Shown: piece by piece, positions 24,216 to 31,859 of the stretch | Position numbering within the stretch: position 1 is the stretch's first letter | Layout of the letters: each line of letters opens with the position of its first letter | Source of the DNA: RBG-16-66-20 sp052386675 | Lineage (GTDB): Bacteria > Pseudomonadota > Gammaproteobacteria > Burkholderiales > SG8-39 | Assembly (NCBI GenBank): GCA_052386675.1 | Contig: JBQTJX010000055.1 | Location: forward strand, 1 to 48,812 | Direction of reading: 5' to 3' | Length of the DNA stretch: 48,812 nt | Translations under genes and position numbers: made by a program | The notes under the pieces: generated by a model | The model's database searches: none | Seen by the model: only the letters and a program-made list of their open reading frames with translations | Told to the model about the DNA's origin: nothing

Positions 24216-24829
24216 CGGAGGGCGGCTTCCTGTGCGGTGAGTTGGTTGAAGGCCCTTGCCGCAGCGGCGACGTCGGGCGCGTCGAACAGGGCGGAGATCA
24301 CGGCGAGGCAATCCGCGCCAGCCGCCACCAGTTGCGGCGCATTTTCGAGCGTGATGCCGCCGATCGCGACCATCGGGAGCCCGAGCGGGCGGGCGGCGGC
24401 GAACAGGGAAAACGGGGCGCGCACCGCGCCGGGCTTGGTCGGGGACGGGAACACGCTGCCAAAGGCGATGTAATCCGCGCCCGTGGACGCCGCGCGCTTC
24501 GCCAGGTCGAGGGAGTCGTAACACGAGGCGCCCAGAACCCCCGGGAACGCGGCGCGCGCGGCGGCAAGCTCGCCGTCCTCGCGTCCCAGGTGCAGGCCGT
24601 GCGCCTTCACTTCCAGCGCCAGTGCAAGGTCGTCGTTCACGATCATCTGCGCATCGTGGCGCATCGCGAGCGCCATCAGGGCGCGCGCCTCGGCGAGTCG
24701 CCGCGCGGGCGCCGCGGACTTGCTCCGGTATTGCAGCAGGCGCGCCCCGCCCGCGAGCGCGCGCTCGACGAGCTGCAGCATGCGGGCGGTATCCGCGCAG
24801 TCAGGCGTGATTGCGTAGAGGCCGCGCAT
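24212..24829 (-). CDS. thiE: Thiamin-phosphate synthase ThiE
   Basis: Joins HMP-PP and thiazole phosphate to thiamin phosphate; 205 residues from ATG 24829 (MRGLYAITPD). It has QYRSKS for diphosphate binding, VNDDLALALEVKAHGLHLG, GSVFPSPTKPGAV and IGGITLENAPQLVAAGA. Compared with E. coli ThiE it is full length. An ATG six codons upstream (24847) is an equal alternative, and neither has a strong ribosome site. Overlaps the thiD 3' end by 29 bases. Confidence 0.93.
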   Translation of the reverse strand: MRGLYAITPDCADTARMLQLVERALAGGARLLQYRSKSAAPARRLAEARALMALAMRHDAQMIVNDDLALALEVKAHGLHLGREDGELAAARAAFPGVLGASCYDSLDLAKRAASTGADYIAFGSVFPSPTKPGAVRAPFSLFAAARPLGLPMVAIGGITLENAPQLVAAGADCLAVISALFDAPDVAAAARAFNQLTAQEAALR

Positions 24830-25622
24830 CGTGATCGCGTTGTGCATGGAAGCGGTCCGGCAGGGATTGCCCGGCGCCCGCATTGAAGCCGCCCTGCAGG
24901 GTCTTCCAGGTGTAGGCCTGGGCTTCGCGCGCGGCCTCGGGCACCGGCAATCCCTTCGCGAGGAAAGCCGAGAGTGCGGAAGCGAGCGTGCAGCCCGAGC
25001 CATGGAAGCCGCCGGGCAGGCGCGGCCAGCGATCGGCGCGCAGCTTGCCGACCGCGCCGTACAGGGTATTCACGACCTGTGCGCCGGGTTCGTGCGTTCC
25101 GGTGACGAGTACCTGCGCGCAGCCCATCTCCACCAGGCGCGCGGCGCAGGCATCCAATCCTGCGCCGTCGTCGCCGCAGAGCCGGCGCGCCTCAAGGCTG
25201 TTGGGCGTGAGCACCGTCGTGAGCGGCAGCAGGCGTGTGCGCAGCGCTTCCACGGTCGCCGCATCCGCCAGCGCGTCGCCCCGCCCGGAGGCGAGCACCG
25301 GATCGAGCACCACCGGAAGGCGAGGGTGCTTCTCGATGGCGCGCGCGACGGCCTCGACGTTCGCGGCCGAGCCGAGCACGCCGATCTTGAAGGCGTCCAC
25401 TGGCATGTCCTCGAGCAGGCGCCGCGCCTGCGACTCCACCCATGCACCGTCAACGGCCTGCACGCCGTGCACGCCGCGCGTGTCCTGCGCGGTGAGCGCG
25501 GTGAGCACCGTCAACGGATGGCAGCCCAGCGCGCCGAGGGTGAGGATGTCCGCCTGCACGCCGGCCCCTCCGGTGGGATCGGATGCAGCGAAACAAAGGA
25601 CGATAGGGGGTCGCGCATTCAC
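24801..25622 (-). CDS. thiD: Hydroxymethylpyrimidine/phosphomethylpyrimidine kinase ThiD
   Basis: Phosphorylates HMP and HMP-P in thiamin synthesis; 273 residues with a GTG start (MNARPP...). It shows SDPTGGAGVQADI near the N-terminus, VLDPVLASGRGDAL, and the catalytic GSGCTLASALSAFLA with its aspartate-like anion hole. No ThiE fusion: thiE follows as a separate overlapping gene. Divergent from rubredoxin; a candidate -10 (TATTAA) on the minus strand lies about 22 bases upstream. The C-terminus is a short unconserved tail. Confidence 0.94.
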   Translation of the reverse strand: MNARPPIVLCFAASDPTGGAGVQADILTLGALGCHPLTVLTALTAQDTRGVHGVQAVDGAWVESQARRLLEDMPVDAFKIGVLGSAANVEAVARAIEKHPRLPVVLDPVLASGRGDALADAATVEALRTRLLPLTTVLTPNSLEARRLCGDDGAGLDACAARLVEMGCAQVLVTGTHEPGAQVVNTLYGAVGKLRADRWPRLPGGFHGSGCTLASALSAFLAKGLPVPEAAREAQAYTWKTLQGGFNAGAGQSLPDRFHAQRDHDARPLRNHA

Positions 25623-25696
25623 GCGGGCGCCACTGGAGTTGGTTTAATATCGCGCTTCATTCTATCCCACCGCCAACCACGGGCGACCCCGATCCA

Positions 25697-25882
25697 ATGA
25701 CTGAAAACGTCGTACAAAGCCGCACCTGGATGTGCTTGATCTGCGGATTCGTCTACGACGAAGCGGCCGGCATTCCCGGCGAAGGCATCGCGCCCGGCAC
25801 GCGCTGGGAAGACGTGCCGATGAACTGGACCTGCCCGGAGTGCGGCGCGCGCAAGGACGATTTCGAGATGATGGAGATCTGA
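25697..25882 (+). CDS. Rubredoxin
   Basis: Small iron-sulfur electron carrier, 61 residues. It has two CxxC-type pairs, CLICG (residues 13-17) and CPECGA (about 46-51), and the core Y19-D20, PGTRWEDVPMNW. Complete. Often near thiD in betaproteobacteria. Electron partner unknown here. TTTAATAT (25643-25650) could contain a -10 element. Confidence 0.95.
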   Translation: MTENVVQSRTWMCLICGFVYDEAAGIPGEGIAPGTRWEDVPMNWTCPECGARKDDFEMMEI

Positions 25883-25889
25883 GCGCCGC

Positions 25890-27767
25890 TCAGGTCTTGC
25901 CGAGCATCGTGGCGAAGCGCCCGCCCAGCGCCTTGATGCGGCCCAGCAGCGAGCGCTCGGCGGCATCCCCGGTTCCGCGCCGCTTCGCCGATTCGGCGCG
26001 CAGCAATCCCGGCGCCTGCGCCATGCGTGCATAGCGGTCCAGCGCCGCGGCCACTGCGGCGTGCAGCAGCGAGAGGTTGAGCGGCTTCCTCAGGAAGCGG
26101 TAAATGCGCGCCTCGTTGATCAGGCTGATGATGGTTTCGGCGTCCGTCGAGCCTGAGGTGGCGATGAGCTGGGTCTGCGGCGAGTGCTGCTTCAACACCC
26201 GCAGCAGCGCCGCGGGGTCCCCGGAGGCCGAGTCCAGGTCGCACACCAGCGTGCCGATCTCCTCCTCGGCGAGCAGCGCGAGCGCGTCCTCCTGGTTCGC
26301 GGCCTCGAGCACCTTCCAGGCGCCGCGCGCCAGTTCACGCGCGCCGCGCGCGATCGCCGGATCACCCAGCACCAGCAGGGCGCCGCGAACCTTGAGCGCG
26401 GCGGCAGGGCGCGCCGCGGCCGCCTCCAGCGCGATGGCGACGTCAGCCGCCTCGACCAGCGTGCCGCGCAGTTCCTCCTCGTTCCAGGGCTTGGAGACGA
26501 AGCGGAACACCTCGCTGTCGTTGACCGAGCCCACGATCGCGGCCAGGTCCGAGTACCCGGTAAGCAGGATGCGCACCGTTGCCGGCGCGATGGCCTTCGC
26601 CTGGCGCAGCAGTTCCACCCCCGGCATCTCGGGCATGCGCTGGTCGCTCACCAGGACGTGGAAGCGGCGCGCCCTGAGCAGTTCCAGGGCCTGCGCGCCG
26701 CCGGTGGCGGTTTCCACCTCGAAGCTGTCGCGGAACAGCGAGCGCAACGCATTCACCACGCGTTCCTCGTCGTCGACGAACAGCGCGGCGGGCAGTTTGA
26801 GCGCAGGCTTTGGTGACGCCGGGGCAGTGCTCGCGGCAGTTCGATCGATCTGGGGCGTCGCAGCGACCGCTGAAGCACCGAGCGCTTTTCTGAGCGCGCC
26901 GACATTGCCCGGCAGCTTCACCGACTGCGTGGAGGAGGGCATCGCCTCGCCCGATCCGGGGAACGCGGCGCGCAGGGCGTCGAGGAACTCGCGCGCGCTG
27001 CCGTAGCGGTTGTCCGGCTTCTTGGCCAGCGCGCGGCTGAGCGCCATGTCGATGGACACCGGCAGCTTGGGCTCGAAGGTGGAGGCGGGTGGCGGCGGCG
27101 AGTCCAGGATCTGGCGCATCAGGTTGCCGCCCTGGCCGGTGAACGGGCGCCGGCCGCACAGCACCTCGTAGACAATGACGCCGGCGGCGTAGATGTCGGT
27201 GCGCTCGTCGGCGGGCTGGCCGTCGAACTGTTCCGGGGCCATGTAGTAGGGCGTGCCCAGCAGGTCGCCCTCCTGCGTGAGGTGGGAGCGATCGATGCGC
27301 GCGATGCCGAAATCGCTGATCTTGGCCTCGCCCATGGTGCTCACCAGCACGTTGCCCGGCTTGACGTCGCGGTGCACGACGCCGCGCGCGTGCGAGTAGT
27401 CGAGCGCCTCCAGCAGGTCCGCGATCACCGAGGGCAGCCGCGTGATCTCGGGCCGCCAGCCCTCGATGAGGTGCTCGCGCAGGGTTCGTCCCTGGACCAG
27501 CTCCATCGCGATCCAGGCCTGCTCGTCGTCCTCGCCGTACTCGTATATGGCAACGATGTTCGGGTGGTGCAGGCTGCCGGCCGCCTGCGCCTCGCGCTTG
27601 AAGCGCTCCAGCACCAGCGCGGCTTCGTCGGCGGGCAGGTCGGCCTTGCGCACCACCTTGAGCGCCGCGGGGCGCTGGATCACCGGATCCACGCCGCGGT
27701 ACACCACCGCCATCCCGCCGCGGCCGAGCTCGCCGGAGACTTCGTAGCGGCCGATCTTCGTGGTCAC
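25890..27767 (-). CDS. Ser/Thr protein kinase fused to two receiver domains
   Basis: 625 residues, GTG start overlapping the sensor kinase stop. Residues 8-270: eukaryotic-type kinase with GELGRGGMAVVY, lysine 37, HRDVKPGN (132-139), DFG (152-154), APE (177-179); all catalytic residues present. Alanine-rich linker (270-325). Receiver 1 (328-445): acidic D332/D333, phosphoacceptor D375 in VSDQRMP, T403, K426. Receiver 2 (462-575): only D469 of the acidic patch, acceptor-like D510 in CDLDS, K561, so it is partly degenerate. No output DNA-binding domain. The chain should connect histidine phosphorelay to Ser/Thr phosphorylation. Regulator target unknown. Confidence 0.93.
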   Translation of the reverse strand: MTTKIGRYEVSGELGRGGMAVVYRGVDPVIQRPAALKVVRKADLPADEAALVLERFKREAQAAGSLHHPNIVAIYEYGEDDEQAWIAMELVQGRTLREHLIEGWRPEITRLPSVIADLLEALDYSHARGVVHRDVKPGNVLVSTMGEAKISDFGIARIDRSHLTQEGDLLGTPYYMAPEQFDGQPADERTDIYAAGVIVYEVLCGRRPFTGQGGNLMRQILDSPPPPASTFEPKLPVSIDMALSRALAKKPDNRYGSAREFLDALRAAFPGSGEAMPSSTQSVKLPGNVGALRKALGASAVAATPQIDRTAASTAPASPKPALKLPAALFVDDEERVVNALRSLFRDSFEVETATGGAQALELLRARRFHVLVSDQRMPEMPGVELLRQAKAIAPATVRILLTGYSDLAAIVGSVNDSEVFRFVSKPWNEEELRGTLVEAADVAIALEAAAARPAAALKVRGALLVLGDPAIARGARELARGAWKVLEAANQEDALALLAEEEIGTLVCDLDSASGDPAALLRVLKQHSPQTQLIATSGSTDAETIISLINEARIYRFLRKPLNLSLLHAAVAAALDRYARMAQAPGLLRAESAKRRGTGDAAERSLLGRIKALGGRFATMLGKT

Positions 27768-29299
27768 GGGGCGGGCGGCGCCACCGGCAGGAGCACGGTG
27801 AAGCGGGTGCCCAGGCCGGGCCTGGAGTCCACCTGCAGCTTGCCGCCGTGGTTCTCCACGATGCGATAGCAGATGGACAGCCCGAGGCCCGTGCCCTTGC
27901 CCACCGGCTTGGTGGTGAAGAACGGATCGAAGATCTTCGGCAGCACCTCCGCCGGGATGCCGTGGCCATTGTCGGCGATCTCGACCGCGACATGAGCTGC
28001 GTCGGGCATGGAGGTCCGCACAGTGATGCGGCCGCCGTCCTCCGGGGTCGCCTGCGCCGCGTTGGAGATCAGGTTGAGGAACACCTGGTTGATCTGGGAG
28101 GGCGAGCAGGAGACGCGCGCGATCTTGCCGAATTCGCGCGCGACGGCGCGCGTCTTCAGCTGGTGGCGCGCGATGCGCAACGAACTCTCCAGGCCCTCGT
28201 GCAGGTCCACCTGTGCCACCTGGCTGCGGTCCAGCCGGCTGAAATTCTTGAGGCTCCCCACCAGTTCGGAGATCTGCGCGATGCCGAACACGCCGTCCTC
28301 GACCTGGCGGCCGATCTCCTCGACCACCTTGCGCGCGCGCAGCTCGTCGAGCAGGGCACGCACGGAGGCGAACCGGGCCGCGAGCTGCGCCTCGTCGACG
28401 CCGTCGGCCGCCAGCAGCGCGAGCAGCTGGTCGGTCTCGGTGGCGAGCCGGCCCACTTCCGGCACGCGCCTCTTCAGGCCTTCCATGCTCGCCTTGACGT
28501 AGGCGAGCGGCGTGTTCACCTCATGCACCAGGCCCGCCACCATCTGGCCCAGAGACGACATTTTCTCGCTCTGCACCAGCATGGCCTCGGATTCCTTCAG
28601 CCGCGCCAGTGCGTTGCTCACTTCGCGAGTGCGGTCCTGCACGCGTGCCTCCAGCGTCTCGTTGGCGTCACGCAGCTGCGCGTTGGCGCGGTCAGTTTCG
28701 CGCCGGCTCTCGGCCAGCCGCCAGACCACGTAGGCGAGCACCGCAAGCAGGATCCCGGAGTAGTAGAGCAGCAGGACGCGGAACAGCTCGGCCTGCCCCA
28801 GCGCCTCGTCGAGCGCACGGTCCAGCTCGCGCGCGACCAGACCCATGCGGGACGCGGTGGGCGCCTGCCATGCGCGTTCGTGCAACGTCGCGGCCGCTGC
28901 GCGCATTTCGGTCACCTTCGCCTCGTCCACCGGATCCGCGCGCGCGGCCGCGGCGAGCGCATCGCGCGCGGCGGCGTGCTGGTCCACCAAGTCTGCTTTC
29001 TCGTCCAGGGCCGCCCGCAGGCCGACCAGCGCGCGGCCGGCCTGGCCGCTGTTGAGCGCCAGCACGCGTACTTCCAGGTTCGAGTAGGCACTGCGGTGGT
29101 GCGAATACGCGGCCGGGGCTGTGGCGTCCAGCAGGCGCGCGTTCCAGCGCGAGTCGATGCCGCGCAGGTCCGAGAGCGCACCACGGGTGCGTTCTATGGC
29201 GTCGATGTCCACCGCGCCGCCCAGCCAGTAGAGGAATCCCCAGCCGCCCGCGAGCGCGAGGGCCATGACCGCGTAGCCGGCTGGTTTCAGGAAGCGCAT
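27764..29299 (-). CDS. Membrane sensor histidine kinase
   Basis: 511 residues. A membrane helix at about 9-27, a periplasmic helical region (30-172) rich in Ala and Glu, a second membrane helix (172-194), and a coiled-coil (200-245) precede the kinase core. The H-box has His259 in LVHEVNTPLAYVK; then NLISNAAQAT, DNGHGIPAEV and GTGLGLSICYRIVENHGG. The dimerisation region is the HisKA type with a long insert. The stop overlaps the kinase-receiver gene's start, so it is the likely partner of the two receiver domains. Candidate minus-strand -10 TATACT at 29340-29335. Signal unknown. Confidence 0.92.
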   Translation of the reverse strand: MRFLKPAGYAVMALALAGGWGFLYWLGGAVDIDAIERTRGALSDLRGIDSRWNARLLDATAPAAYSHHRSAYSNLEVRVLALNSGQAGRALVGLRAALDEKADLVDQHAAARDALAAAARADPVDEAKVTEMRAAAATLHERAWQAPTASRMGLVARELDRALDEALGQAELFRVLLLYYSGILLAVLAYVVWRLAESRRETDRANAQLRDANETLEARVQDRTREVSNALARLKESEAMLVQSEKMSSLGQMVAGLVHEVNTPLAYVKASMEGLKRRVPEVGRLATETDQLLALLAADGVDEAQLAARFASVRALLDELRARKVVEEIGRQVEDGVFGIAQISELVGSLKNFSRLDRSQVAQVDLHEGLESSLRIARHQLKTRAVAREFGKIARVSCSPSQINQVFLNLISNAAQATPEDGGRITVRTSMPDAAHVAVEIADNGHGIPAEVLPKIFDPFFTTKPVGKGTGLGLSICYRIVENHGGKLQVDSRPGLGTRFTVLLPVAPPAP

Positions 29300-29334
29300 G
29301 TCGGGAGGAACGCCTGCGGGGAGGACCGGGCGGC

Positions 29335-29391
29335 AGTATAGCGGCGGGACCCTCTCCCGCGGCTCCGGGGAGCGGCCGCATGCGGTAAAAT
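29335..29391. promoter_or_regulatory. Divergent -10 elements for the sensor kinase and yqgE
   Basis: Minus-strand TATACT (29340-29335) faces the sensor kinase gene, about 29 bases of leader. Plus-strand TAAAAT (29386-29391) faces yqgE; its start point would be only about four bases before the ATG at 29402. -35 regions are poor. The gap has no other recognisable element. Confidence 0.4.
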
Positions 29392-29401
29392 TGCGTCAAG
29401 C

Positions 29402-29962
29402 ATGTCTTCGATCGATCTTACGCATCACTTCCTGATCGCCATGCCAAACATGGCCGATCCGTATTTTTCGAGGACCCTGACTTTCGTTTGCGAGCATAAC
29501 GACCAGGGGGCTCTGGGAATCGTGGTCAACCGCCCCATCGATCTGACCCTGCAGGCCCTGTTCGAGCGCCTCTCGCTGTCCATGGGCAACACCGAGCTGG
29601 CGGATGCGCCGATCTACTTCGGCGGCCCGGTGCAGACCGACCGGGGCTTTGTCCTGCATGCCCCGGCGGGCAGCTGGCAGTCCACGCTGCGCGTGCGCGA
29701 CGGCATCGGCCTCACCACCTCCAAGGACATCCTCGAGGCGGTCGGGCGTGGCGAGGGGCCGGGCAAGATGCTGGTGTCGCTGGGCTACGCGGGCTGGACT
29801 GCCGGGCAGCTGGAGCACGAACTGTCGCAGAACGCGTGGCTGACCGTGGAAGCGCGCGACGGCATCATTTTCGATACCCCGGCCGAGGAACGGCTGCCCG
29901 CGGCGATGGAGCTGCTGGGCCTGGACTATGCGCGTCTCGCCGACGTCGCGGGACATGCCTGA
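29402..29962 (+). CDS. yqgE: YqgE/AlgH (DUF179) family protein, standard form
   Basis: 186 residues, cytoplasmic; starts MSSIDLTHHFLIAMPNM like typical YqgE, then CEHNDQGALGIVVNRP and YFGGPVQTDRGFVLH. Function unknown; neighbouring ruvX (yqgF) is the same pairing as in E. coli, overlapping by eight bases. Very little upstream leader and no evident ribosome site precede the ATG. Confidence 0.95.
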   Translation: MSSIDLTHHFLIAMPNMADPYFSRTLTFVCEHNDQGALGIVVNRPIDLTLQALFERLSLSMGNTELADAPIYFGGPVQTDRGFVLHAPAGSWQSTLRVRDGIGLTTSKDILEAVGRGEGPGKMLVSLGYAGWTAGQLEHELSQNAWLTVEARDGIIFDTPAEERLPAAMELLGLDYARLADVAGHA

Positions 29963-30410
29963 GCTGGCCCTCGGCAAACCCGCGGGAACGGTACTCGCTT
30001 TCGATTTTGGCTTGCAGCGCATTGGCGTCGCGGTGGGCGAGCCCGAGCTGGGCACCGCGCATCCGCTTCCGGTCGTGGCCGCGCAAAGCTCGCCCGGGCG
30101 GCTTGCCGCGATCAGCCGCCTGGTGAAGCAGTGGAACCCTTCGCAGCTGGTGGTCGGGCGGCCCCTCGGGGAGGACGGCTTGCCGCACGAGATGACGCGC
30201 CGGTCCGAGCGCTTCGCGCGCCAGCTGAACGGCCGCTTTCGCCTGCCGGTGGCGCTGGTGGACGAGCGCTACAGCTCGGTGGAGGTGGAAAGCAGGATGC
30301 GTGCCGCCTACGGCAGCCGCAAGGCAGCCGCGCTCGCCCGCGGCAAGGCGCTGGATTCGCATGCCGCGCAGTTGATCCTGGAACAGTACTTCAATGGGCG
30401 GACGGCATGA
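29955..30410 (+). CDS. ruvX: RuvX/YqgF putative pre-16S rRNA nuclease
   Basis: 151 residues. RNase H-like fold with FDFGLQRIGVAVGE (first acidic residue) and DERYSSVEVE, and the C-terminal aspartate in LDSHAAQLILEQYF. Family members process the 5' end of pre-16S rRNA; a role in Holliday junctions has also been proposed. The start at 29955 (MPELALGKPAG) is preferred over an in-frame ATG nine codons upstream inside yqgE. Overlaps pyrR by four bases (ATGA). Confidence 0.95.
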   Translation: MPELALGKPAGTVLAFDFGLQRIGVAVGEPELGTAHPLPVVAAQSSPGRLAAISRLVKQWNPSQLVVGRPLGEDGLPHEMTRRSERFARQLNGRFRLPVALVDERYSSVEVESRMRAAYGSRKAAALARGKALDSHAAQLILEQYFNGRTA

Positions 30411-30907
30411 GCGCCATTCCTGACGCGGAATCCCTGCTGCCGGGCCTCGCCGCCGAGTTGAAGGCGCGCGTGACCCCGGCGACCGCGATGATCGGCCTGT
30501 ATACCGGGGGCGCCTGGCTCGCCGAGCGCCTGCACGCGATGCTCGGCCTGAAGGAGCCGCTCGGCCTGATGGACATCGCCTTCTACCGCGACGACTATTC
30601 GAAGCAGGGCCTGAAGCACGACCCCAAGCGAACGCGAATCCCGTTCGACGTCGCCGGCCGCGACCTGCTGCTGGTGGATGACGTGCTCTACACCGGGCGC
30701 ACGGTGCGCGCGGCGATGAACGAGTTGTTCGACTATGGCCGGCCGCGCAGCATCGCGCTCGCGGTGCTCGCCGACCGCGGCGGCCGGCAGCTGCCCATCT
30801 GCGCGCAGCATTGCGGCGCGCAGGTGGAGGTGCCCGAGGGCATGCGGCTGCGCCTGAAGCGGGCCGCCGACGGCCGCTTGTCCCTGGAGCTGGAACGTGC
30901 GGCTTAG
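30407..30907 (+). CDS. pyrR: PyrR bifunctional pyrimidine regulator / uracil phosphoribosyltransferase
   Basis: 166 residues. The phosphoribosyltransferase signature is LLLVDDVLYTGRTVRAAM, with IGLYTGGAWLAERL for the diphosphate loop and DIAFYRDD. In Gram-positive bacteria PyrR attenuates pyr transcription by RNA binding; in this betaproteobacterial context there is no attenuator visible before pyrB, since the genes overlap. It may serve mainly as a uracil salvage enzyme. Overlaps ruvX (ATGA) and pyrB by 11 bases. Confidence 0.93.
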   Translation: MSAIPDAESLLPGLAAELKARVTPATAMIGLYTGGAWLAERLHAMLGLKEPLGLMDIAFYRDDYSKQGLKHDPKRTRIPFDVAGRDLLLVDDVLYTGRTVRAAMNELFDYGRPRSIALAVLADRGGRQLPICAQHCGAQVEVPEGMRLRLKRAADGRLSLELERAA

Positions 30908-31859
30908 CGCCGGCCGCAATCCGCAGCTGAACGCCAACGGCGAGCTGCAGCACCTGCTGTCCATCGAGGGCCTGCCGCGTGAGATCTTGCTGCAGATCCT
31001 GGATACCGCCGAGCCCTTCGCGGACGTCACCGAGCGCGAGGTAAAGAAGGTGCCGCTCCTGCGGGGCAAGAGCGTGTTCAACCTGTTCTTCGAGAACTCG
31101 ACGCGCACCCGCACCACCTTCGAGATCGCCGCCAAGCGGCTCTCGGCGGACGTCATCAACCTCAACGTCTCGGTGTCCTCGACCTCCAAGGGCGAGTCGC
31201 TGCTGGACACCGTGGCCAACCTCTCGGCGATGCAGGCCGATCTGTTCGTGGTGCGCCACGGCTCTTCGGGGGCGCCCTACCTGATCGCGCGCCACGTCAA
31301 GTCGCACGAGCACGTGATCAACGCCGGCGACGGGCGCCACGCGCACCCGACGCAGGGCCTGCTCGATCTCTACACCATCCGCCACTACAAGAAGGACTTC
31401 ACGCGACTGACGGTGGCCGTCGTGGGCGACGTGCTGCACTCGCGCGTGGCGCGCTCGCTGATCCACGGCCTGACCACGCTCGGGGTGCCGGAAGTGCGCG
31501 TGATCGGGCCGCAGACGCTGTTGCCGGCGGGGGTGGAAGCGCTCGGCGTGCGCGTGTTCCACGACATGCGCGCCGGCCTGAAGGACGCCGACGTGGTGGT
31601 GATGCTGCGGCTGCAGAACGAACGCATGAACGGGCCGCTGCTGCCCAGCGCGCAGGAATTCTTCAAGCACTACGGGCTTGGCGCGGACAAGCTGGCGCTG
31701 GCGAAGCCCGACGCCATCGTCATGCATCCCGGGCCGATGAACCGCGGCGTCGAGATCGACTCCTCGGTGGCGGACGGCCCGCACTCGGTGATCCTGCCGC
31801 AGGTCACCTTCGGCATCGCGGTGCGCATGGCGGTGATGTCGATCGTGGCGGGAAACTGA
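30897..31859 (+). CDS. pyrB: Aspartate carbamoyltransferase catalytic subunit
   Basis: Second step of pyrimidine synthesis: carbamoyl phosphate plus aspartate to carbamoyl-aspartate; 320 residues, GTG start. It has the carbamoyl-phosphate motif STRTRTTFE, the mobile loop SVSSTSKGES, HPTQGLLDLYTI and PGPMNRGVEI. No pyrI regulatory gene is nearby; instead the inactive pyrC' follows with a TGATG overlap, so the enzyme is probably the class A ATCase that needs PyrC' for assembly. Confidence 0.97.
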   Translation: MRLSAGRNPQLNANGELQHLLSIEGLPREILLQILDTAEPFADVTEREVKKVPLLRGKSVFNLFFENSTRTRTTFEIAAKRLSADVINLNVSVSSTSKGESLLDTVANLSAMQADLFVVRHGSSGAPYLIARHVKSHEHVINAGDGRHAHPTQGLLDLYTIRHYKKDFTRLTVAVVGDVLHSRVARSLIHGLTTLGVPEVRVIGPQTLLPAGVEALGVRVFHDMRAGLKDADVVVMLRLQNERMNGPLLPSAQEFFKHYGLGADKLALAKPDAIVMHPGPMNRGVEIDSSVADGPHSVILPQVTFGIAVRMAVMSIVAGN

